The notes beneath the pieces are model-generated. The model ran no database searches. It saw nothing but the letters and a program-made list of their open reading frames with translations, and was not told where the DNA came from. A stretch of DNA of 64,000 nucleotides. Origin: Sycobia sp. Sy_11. Lineage: Eukaryota; Arthropoda; Insecta; Hymenoptera; Epichrysomallidae. A program made the translations under genes and the position numbers. This document shows positions 57,651 through 64,000 of this stretch, in pieces (positions within the stretch are counted from its first letter, which is position 1; the number at the start of each line of letters is the position of its first letter). The DNA lies in contig JACCIC010000003.1 in assembly GCA_018907035.1 (NCBI GenBank), positions 6,821,001 through 6,885,000 of the forward strand. Reading direction: 5' to 3'.

Positions 57651-58025
57651 CGATTTGTATCAATTCATTTTTGTTTTATCGTCACAAATTATTAATTTCA
57701 TCTATTAAACGATAAAAGTTATATAATTCTACGTTCATATTGATGTAGTACAGAAGAAAATCTCAGGCAATTAAATTCAGTGTCACGCAAAGAGCTCCGG
57801 CATATCGGAAAGCTTTCCCATTCCTTTTCTCCAAAAGTTTCTTCCTCCCTCGCGCACCAAGCGCCCGAGTCGTCGAAGTTCCACGCGTCCCGCGCCGACT
57901 ACCCGTCATAAAATCGTCAAATTAGACCTCTACCACCTCCTTCCACCCCGAGTCACCCCTACGGATCACCGTCGCAGCAGGCTCGAGCGAGAAAAGTTTT
58001 TAAATTCTCATATAGCAGCTCCCTT

Positions 58026-58051
58026 TCTCTCTCTCTCTCTCTCTCTCTCTC
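58026..58051. repeat. (TC)13 microsatellite
   Basis: Perfect TC array ending in a C-rich run. Confidence 0.95.
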
Positions 58052-58271
58052 CCCCACCCACCCATCGATGAATCGACTTTCGCGCGAATGGCCGTTGTGT
58101 CCCGGTTTTCCAAGAGTCAAGCTTGCTACATCAAATTCTTCGACTCCTCCCCCTCCAATCTTATTCGCAATGCTCCGCTACCATGATCCTATATACCTCA
58201 CTTCCCCCCTTTTCGCACGCGCTATATTAGAAACGCTCTTGGACGAGCGGTAAATTTGCGTCTATAGGACT

Positions 58272-58280
<9 letters not shown>

Positions 58281-58312
<32 letters not shown>
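58281..58312. repeat. (CT)16 microsatellite
   Basis: Perfect CT array of 32 bp. Confidence 0.95.
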
Positions 58313-58315
<3 letters not shown>

Positions 58316-58439
58316 GAAATCCCTCGCATAATCGAGTTTCGCGGGTCACAACTGGTGAGAACCGATATGAAGGCCGCGAAAGCGCGGGAGCGAATTAAAG
58401 GCATTTCTCACTAATCAGTTTTCTCCCTCTTTATAGACC

Positions 58440-58444
<5 letters not shown>

Positions 58445-58475
<31 letters not shown>
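58445..58475. repeat. (CT)n microsatellite, 31 bp
   Basis: Perfect CT array. Confidence 0.95.
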
Positions 58476-58479
<4 letters not shown>

Positions 58480-58841
58480 CTCTCGTGCACACACGCTCTC
58501 ACACAAGTTCTTTTTCTTTTTCGCCTCTCTGGTCGCCTTGGCTTTTCTTCTTCTTCTACTTCTTCTTCTTTCACTTCTCCTTCCTCGGAGCTGAAGAGAA
58601 ACTTTTCGGTATTCCGTTGGCACGCTCTCGACCCCTACCCGTCTCTCCATCATCCCCTCCCGCCTCCAGCTTCCGACCGCATTCGTTATTGTAAACGTCC
58701 GTTTCAACGCCGAGCTCGCTGCGCGCGCGCTCGTCCCGCAAGAAACTTGGAAGCGCAGCGCGGTCTTCCGGATTCTTCTCGTCTCTTTTTACCTTTCCAT
58801 ACCCTGGCCAGCGCATCGCGTCCTTCGTTTTGTTTTTCAAG

Positions 58842-59012
58842 ATGCCGAGCGAGCAAGAAAGTGAGCCCGAGAGGAGAGAAACGCAGACAAGGAAATACGC
58901 GATGGGAATGAAATCAGGGCCGTCCGTGACGATTGGCCATCTCGCCACTACCGAATCCCTCGCACTTTTCTATACTCTTATACTACGGCGCATTATCGGA
59001 ATGCTCACGTAG
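58842..59012 (+). other. Unrecognised 56-codon small ORF
   Basis: ATG-started frame directly after a pyrimidine tract ending in TTTTTCAAG, so CAAGATGCC serves both as a possible acceptor junction and as a good insect start context. The product begins MPSEQESEPERRETQTRKY, highly charged, and ends in a hydrophobic segment (SLALFYTLILRRIIGML) that could be a membrane helix. It contains no repeat-derived sequence. No family is recognised and no downstream structure supports transcription. Confidence 0.15.
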
Positions 59013-60881
59013 ACCGTTGAGATCTTGCGTAGGAGTTTACGACTGTGCTCGTATATACATGTACTGCAACTGTATTCTCCAACTTAAGACTATTGCAGAA
59101 GATTAACAGTGAGCGGCGTGGGTCGTGTTCCATACACTCCTCCCCTCACAGATCCTCGCCCCTCGAACTCAAACTTACCGGAGCAAACGAGCGTAATTCG
59201 ATCGTTTCTCCTCTTAAGACAAATGCGAGGTCAGATTATTTTCTTTATCGGATTAAATAAACGTTTTGCCTTTTTCAACAGGAGTCGGTAAAAATAATTT
59301 CAAATATAAAAAAAAAATTCTAATGAAATAGGGGAACTTTCGCTGTTCAATAAGTAAAATCTTTAACTGTTTATGTACATTCATAGAATTCTATAGCAAT
59401 TTCTATCTTTTGAAAACTTTCACTGATTTTATTGACAGAAAAATATTGCAGTGAATATGACCAAATAATAATAAAAATAAAAAATTTATTAAGGTTCCTT
59501 TGATTGTTCTACAACTTGATTAGTTTTCTGCAAGAATTCGTCAGATATTTCTGACCTCCGAACTTTATTAAAAATTTGACCCAAAAAAGTATAAAAAATT
59601 ACAATTATTATTAATTTCGAATAAAAAAATTTCAAGAGAACAATAGTAAGAAATTCATTACCTAAAACATTATTACCCAAGCAATTATTGTATTTAGTAT
59701 AATGTAGTCAAACCAAATAATTTAAATACATACGAATTTAGCTATGAAAAGGCTCTCGCTGACATAAACTCTTGGGATCGTAATTCATATCGTGCTTTAA
59801 GAGCTTACTTATACAAATTGTCTCTGCATTAATTTCTCAGACTGGATTAGTCTCTTTTTCACCGAAAGCACATGCTGAAAATTTAAAAATCGATTTATCA
59901 TTAACAGCGGTATAAAATATAGTTGGACAATTAATGCAGCATGGAAGGCGCGCGTACCTAAGTAAAAAATTACACTCGTTCTTCTCTCCTTCAGCACTGC
60001 GAGAAATCAATTTTCTCAGCGCGCGACCGCGAATTACTTCATTTGAATGGAATAAATTTGAATAAAAACAATAGCCATTACAACTTGCTAAGGCATTCAT
60101 GTTGGCAGAGCCCGTTCAAAATCTGCCGCAAATTTCCCTATATATATATACCGCCAACTATTTTCCTTTCTACTAACGAAAGATTTTTAAGCGTTCCCGA
60201 TCTTTTTTTCTTCACCGCCCCCTCAGCCCTCTCTAAACCATCTACCCTCGAATGATAACAAAAGAGAAGTTAAATTACTCGTTCAGAACTTGTCCACGTG
60301 CAAAACTTTGGATAACGAACTTCAGTTTTTGTTTGGGAGCGAAAAAGTCGAAAACTTGTGAAATAATTTCAACCTCAAAAGCGAACTTTTGCGCGCGCGC
60401 GCGCGCTCACGGTCCAAAATGAAATAAAGAAAAGAAAGAGCTACAGGAAGAGTGAAAGAAAGAAAGAAACACGAAACAAAGAGGAAGCGAATCAAAGGAA
60501 ACACTTGACGAGGTGGAACAGAGAGTATAGATATGAGAGACAGAGCAGAGAATGAAGGAGCGAAGGAAAGGCGAATCTAGCTTTTAAAGGGCACTTTAAA
60601 AAAAAAAGAAGCGACGAGAGATCCAGGATAGAAGTTAAAAGTTTACCGCTCTTCCTCTCGCACTCTCTTCTCTCCTCCTTGGCTCGGGAGGACTAGAAAG
60701 AAGGATGCACCTCGTGGCGGAAGGGGGGGGGCGCGGAGAGGTTTGGCAAGGATGGATAAAGCCCGCCCGCTGCTATTCCCCGGAGAAATTGTACATATAA
60801 ATTTCGGCATTTCGAACGAATTTAAAATCCAGGCTCGCTTATTTATTCGAAATCTTGAGTAGGACCGACTTAGCTCGACGT
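59013..60881. other. Mixed, then AT-rich noncoding stretch
   Basis: A minus-strand GTAAGTTTG donor-like site at 59172-59180 follows a weak AAG acceptor and a 34-base open segment. That is not enough to call an exon. AT-rich desert lies at 59280-60000. A (GC)8 run lies at 60391-60406 and a G9 run at 60723-60731. Confidence 0.5.
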
Positions 60882-60898
60882 GGGCGGGGGGGGGGGGG
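60882..60898 (+). other. G13 run and G-quadruplex motif
   Basis: GGG, C, then thirteen consecutive G, enough for four G3 tracts. It is the longest G homopolymer in the window. Confidence 0.75.
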
Positions 60899-61149
60899 TG
60901 TGGCGCAGACGAGGAGAACCGAGCGAGGATAAAAATAGGAGAGGTGGCGTGGGCTACGGAAAGGTATACGCGGGTGGATGGGGATGGGAGATCTAATGCG
61001 TCGCCCTGGAATATTTTTCCGACAGCCCGTGGAAGAAAAAGGAATCTCATTAATTCGGCCCTCTGCGCGCGCCAACGAGCGAACTGTCAAAACTTTTCTA
61101 GACATCGGAATCCCGGACATCGAATTTTTACCCCCGTCCCCCTCTCACT

Positions 61150-61157
<8 letters not shown>

Positions 61158-61191
<34 letters not shown>
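61158..61191. repeat. (CT)17 microsatellite
   Basis: Perfect CT array of 34 bp. Confidence 0.95.
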
Positions 61192-61194
<3 letters not shown>

Positions 61195-62372
61195 CGCCTC
61201 TCTACAACCCCTCGCGAGTGTCCCAGGAGTTTCGAGCCTTCGCTGCCCCCTACCCGTCCTCGACTTCCATCCCCCGCGTACCTCCCTCCTCCTCCACATC
61301 CCCCGGGTCATTCAAATTTTCAGCTAGAAATGCAAATTATTCTATGAATGTGGAATGGTCGTGGTGAAGGGGAAAGAGGGGGGGGGGTATCGCGACAGCG
61401 CGTGTATGCGCGCGGCCCGCGCGCAGTTCCTGCTGTCCCGCCTCCTCTCTTGAAAAACGAATTTTCGCTTAAGAAAGGCGGCGTGGAATCAGCGTTCGCG
61501 CGAGGCCCGCAAGCCCGGTAAAGCGGGTTGCCAGTGGGAAGGGGACGGGGAGAGGGGCTTCTTTTCTCCTTAACGCGGTGGCGCTGGCAACAGTGATTAA
61601 AACTTGCCACCGCGTCGTAAAAGGCGACGCTTTATCCAAATATTCCCCCGGCCTTTATTATCATGTAAATGCGGTTGGCCTGCATTTATTTATTCATTTT
61701 CTTTTTAAGCCCGTAATTAACGCGGCTATTGTAGCAGATCAAATTCAAAAGCAAATAACGAGGATAAACGCGAATTCGATTAATTACGTCAACGATTTAC
61801 GAAGGATAGTATAACTAAATTATCCTATATAACGCATTTTTAATTTTTATCATTTTTTTATTAGCCGTAATATGTGCGAAATAAAGAAAAGAAAGAGTCG
61901 ATATCGTAAAAAGAAAATATGTCTTAATATATGCGACGCATTAGATCTCCCATTCCCACCCACCCGCGCTATACCTTTCTGTAGCCCACGAAACCCGAGA
62001 CGAATTCACGGACAATTGCGTGACGGACGTACACGAGAATAATGTACGGTAACTCTCTCCGCAAAAAGAGCCTAAGCTTCGCGATGCGCGCGTGACGTGA
62101 AAAAAGCTTCGACCCGCGCACGACGTGTTGCCGCCGAAAAAGCCGCATTTCGCGTGGGACGTCGGCGCGACCGAGAGCCAGACATAAAAATCAACGATGC
62201 ATAATACTTATGAGGAGAAACGGGGGGCGGCAGACGGTATGCGGGATTTACGAGAAAAACAGTGTGTGATGGACCAGCAGTGGCGAGCGCGCGGTCGCAA
62301 ATCCACGAGCGAGAATATTATAGAGTATCTAGGTTTTTGCACGTATTGTGAAAGTTGGAATATTGCCGGGAT

Positions 62373-62376
<4 letters not shown>
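61192..62376. other. CpG-rich, then unique motif-rich stretch
   Basis: G10 run at 61378-61387. From 61590 to 61810 array-free unique DNA holds AAAACTTGCCACCG, TTTATTATCATGTAAAT, CCGTAATTAACG and CGATTAATTACG, a homeodomain-motif-rich segment. The 74-codon plus-strand frame at 62197-62421 runs into a GA array and is not called. Confidence 0.45.

Positions 62377-62416
<40 letters not shown>
62377..62416. repeat. (AG)20 microsatellite
   Basis: Perfect AG array of 40 bp. Confidence 0.95.
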
Positions 62417-62418
<2 letters not shown>

Positions 62419-63069
62419 TAGATATCGTATAAAAAGTGCAACGCTTACATGTATATCTTTATACAGATACATGCGGGCTCCGGCATTTGTGAAACTGATG
62501 AATAACAATGCATTGAGCTTGGTATTTCTACAATGGTAATTCTTCCTCAATTCAAGTGTGTGTGTCTATCTTTATATATATTTTGCGTGTATATTTATAT
62601 ATATTTTTATTTATTTTGATCACCTACACATTGAAGATAACATAAATTACGCATTTTTTTTGCATGAAATATAAATGAATTTGAAATGAAAGGAATAGTG
62701 TTAACAGTTTCAATTTAATTGTAAAAAATGAAATTTTTGAATATCGTGATAAAAATTAAAAATGAATTAATATAGTGATATGTCATAATATAAGATAAAC
62801 CCCGATCAATCAATAATTTTTTTATAAATTGACGTACTTATGTCAGAAAATAGTAAGTATTCATAGGCTAATGCTAAACGCAAGCTCTTGATTAACGATG
62901 AAAGTAATATGAATAATATGAAGAATAATATAAATGAATGAAATAATATGAAACCGTCTTATACGAAAAGCCAGCAAATATATGCCCGTTATGTAAGTAA
63001 ATATATGTTATTATCCTTTTTTTATAACTATTAGATTCGTTTAATTACCAATAATATTACGATCGATCG

Positions 63070-63112
63070 ACTTAATTGATATTACTTAATTGATATTTAG
63101 AATATCAATTAA
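63070..63112. repeat. Tandem 14-mer forming a perfect 12-bp hairpin
   Basis: ACTTAATTGATATT occurs twice in tandem at 63070-63083 and 63084-63097. A TAG loop follows, then AATATCAATTAA at 63101-63112, the exact reverse complement of the last 12 bases of the unit. Confidence 0.95.
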
Positions 63113-63678
63113 AGAATAGAAAAGTTTGCCGTGTTGTTAGGGAAATCCTGCTGAATTAAAATACAGTTTGATTTAACTTTCGCTTTCTCGAATAAGTATT
63201 TATGAATAATAGGTTATGTCATAAAATCTATCTATTTAAAATGATTTTTAATACATGGATAATTTGATGAGAAATAAAAATTTTTTTTGAAAAGATCTCT
63301 TTTAAACACTGTAAATCATATATTATTACAAAAAATATTTTGCTCTCTCTTAATATTAAGATAATTATTTTCTTTCATTAGTTAACATAGTACTTTCGAA
63401 GAATTTTCCAATAACAATGAATAATTTACAATGCATCTCTTGTCATATTTCGTTATAATATTAACATTCCACCTGTACGATATCAGTTCTAAAAACTAAA
63501 AGCATATACTTAAATCAAAGCGTAAAGCGAACTCGTTTAATGAAAATTTAAAGGCTAAACTCTTCAAATAATCCGCCAAGTTTTGCCCCGACCGCCCCCC
63601 CTCACTTTACCATCTCGTCTGCCGTAATCATAACAAGACGAAATTTTATCGCTTTAGCATTATATTTCCGCAATCCAA

Positions 63679-63693
63679 CCCTCCCCCCCTCCC
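63679..63693 (-). other. G-quadruplex motif on the minus strand
   Basis: CCC, T, C7, T, CCC on the plus strand. The C7 run supplies two tracts with a one-base loop. Confidence 0.65.
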
Positions 63694-64000
63694 AACACCG
63701 AAAAAAGCAAAAATCTCATGAATATTCGGGACAAGGTTGTATTTTCGCACCTACTCCTGATTTAATCGCCTCCGCTGCCGCCATCCCCTCCACCCGTCAC
63801 CCTATACAAGCGTTAATTAAACTTTTTAATTGGTTGCCTCTAAAACTTGCCACCGTCACCGGCGTCGCGTACGCGGGCGCGCGCGTGGGACTCTTTAAAA
63901 TTCTTCTCCTCCCGGGGCGAAGAGGTTCGCCGAGGGCGCCATATCGGCGTCTCGTCACCGACACGGCACCTGCGAAGGTCGCTTCGCTGATTCGTGCGAG

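Larger units (their letters stand above)
57651..58841. other. Mixed noncoding stretch with CT arrays
   Basis: Unique sequence with CT arrays at 58026-58051, 58281-58312 and 58445-58475 and a TTC-rich tract near 58548-58572. The open frames are short or repeat-driven. Confidence 0.5.
62417..64000. other. AT-rich desert, then CpG-rich edge
   Basis: Unique AT-rich sequence to about 63560, with a tandem/hairpin element at 63070-63112. Beyond it lie a minus-strand G-quadruplex motif and CpG-rich sequence with a second AAAACTTGCCACCG at 63842-63855. No gene is supported up to the window end. Confidence 0.5.

Noticed and set aside
59172..59221. Minus-strand CCG/GTAAGTTTG donor with a 34-base open segment before it
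   Set aside because: The acceptor is a poor AAG site and the segment is too short to judge. It could be revisited if spliced reads exist.
62197..62421. 74-codon ATG-started plus-strand frame
   Set aside because: The last quarter is a GA-array peptide and there is no splice or motif support. It is listed here because the first 55 codons are non-repetitive.

Overview
This is noncoding DNA from an animal genome, most likely an insect and, by inference, probably a hymenopteran (a parasitoid wasp or ant). The grounds are a very high density of perfect (TA)n, (GA)n/(CT)n and (GT)n/(CA)n arrays, long G or C homopolymers, CpG-rich islands with alternating CG runs that show no sign of CpG depletion, and many homeodomain-type AT motifs in unique sequence. 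There are no operons, Shine-Dalgarno sites, CRISPR arrays or phage/IS features. I recognise no protein-coding gene with confidence. Nearly all open frames of 60 or more codons run through a dinucleotide repeat (giving RERERE, SLSLSL, YIYIYI, HTHTHT or VCVCVC peptides) or lie in CpG-rich DNA where stop codons are rare. I found no transposase, reverse transcriptase, tRNA, rRNA or known microRNA.

Layout: CpG/GC-rich islands of roughly 0.5-3 kb carry most microsatellites, G-quadruplex motifs and short CG palindromes (about 0.5-1.4, 8.1-10.5, 12.5-13.6, 16.0-16.6, 19.5-20.3, 22.8-25.6, 26.2-28.1, 28.4-33.5, 35.2-36.3, 37.4-39.1, 39.7-41.6, 43.5-44.8, 45.5-46.5, 47.7-50.8, 52.0-53.0, 56.5-58.8 and 60.6-62.3 kb). 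They alternate with AT-rich stretches that are almost empty of recognisable signals (about 2.1-2.9, 3.3-4.5, 7-8, 11.7-12.4, 13.7-16, 16.6-18, 18.6-19.1, 20.5-21.5, 23.6-24.2, 25.7-26.2, 31.1-31.7, 34.6-35, 36.5-37.3, 38.2-38.6, 39.2-39.6, 41.7-42.3, 44.8-45.5, 46.9-47.7, 50.9-51.7, 53.4-56.4, 59.3-60, 61.8-61.9 and 62.5-63.6 kb). This suits a very large intron or a gene desert around a developmental regulator. That reading is an inference.

The most interesting signal is a pair of minus-strand sites with the architecture of recursive-splicing ratchet points. Each has a branch-point-like motif, a pyrimidine tract, CAG directly abutting GTGAG, and a perfect GTAAGTAA donor 52 or 66 bases further on (57565-57616 and 39091-39156). 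If real, the window is part of a long intron of a minus-strand gene removed in steps. Other items worth checking are a possible TPR-like coding relic on the minus strand near 24.3-24.5 kb, a perfect 12-bp hairpin built from a tandem 14-mer at 63070-63112, a unique 135-bp island between inverted GA and CT arrays at 34411-34545, recurring 10-14-base motifs resembling homeodomain sites, several G-quadruplex motifs, and a few short splice-bounded or ATG-started open frames of unknown status.
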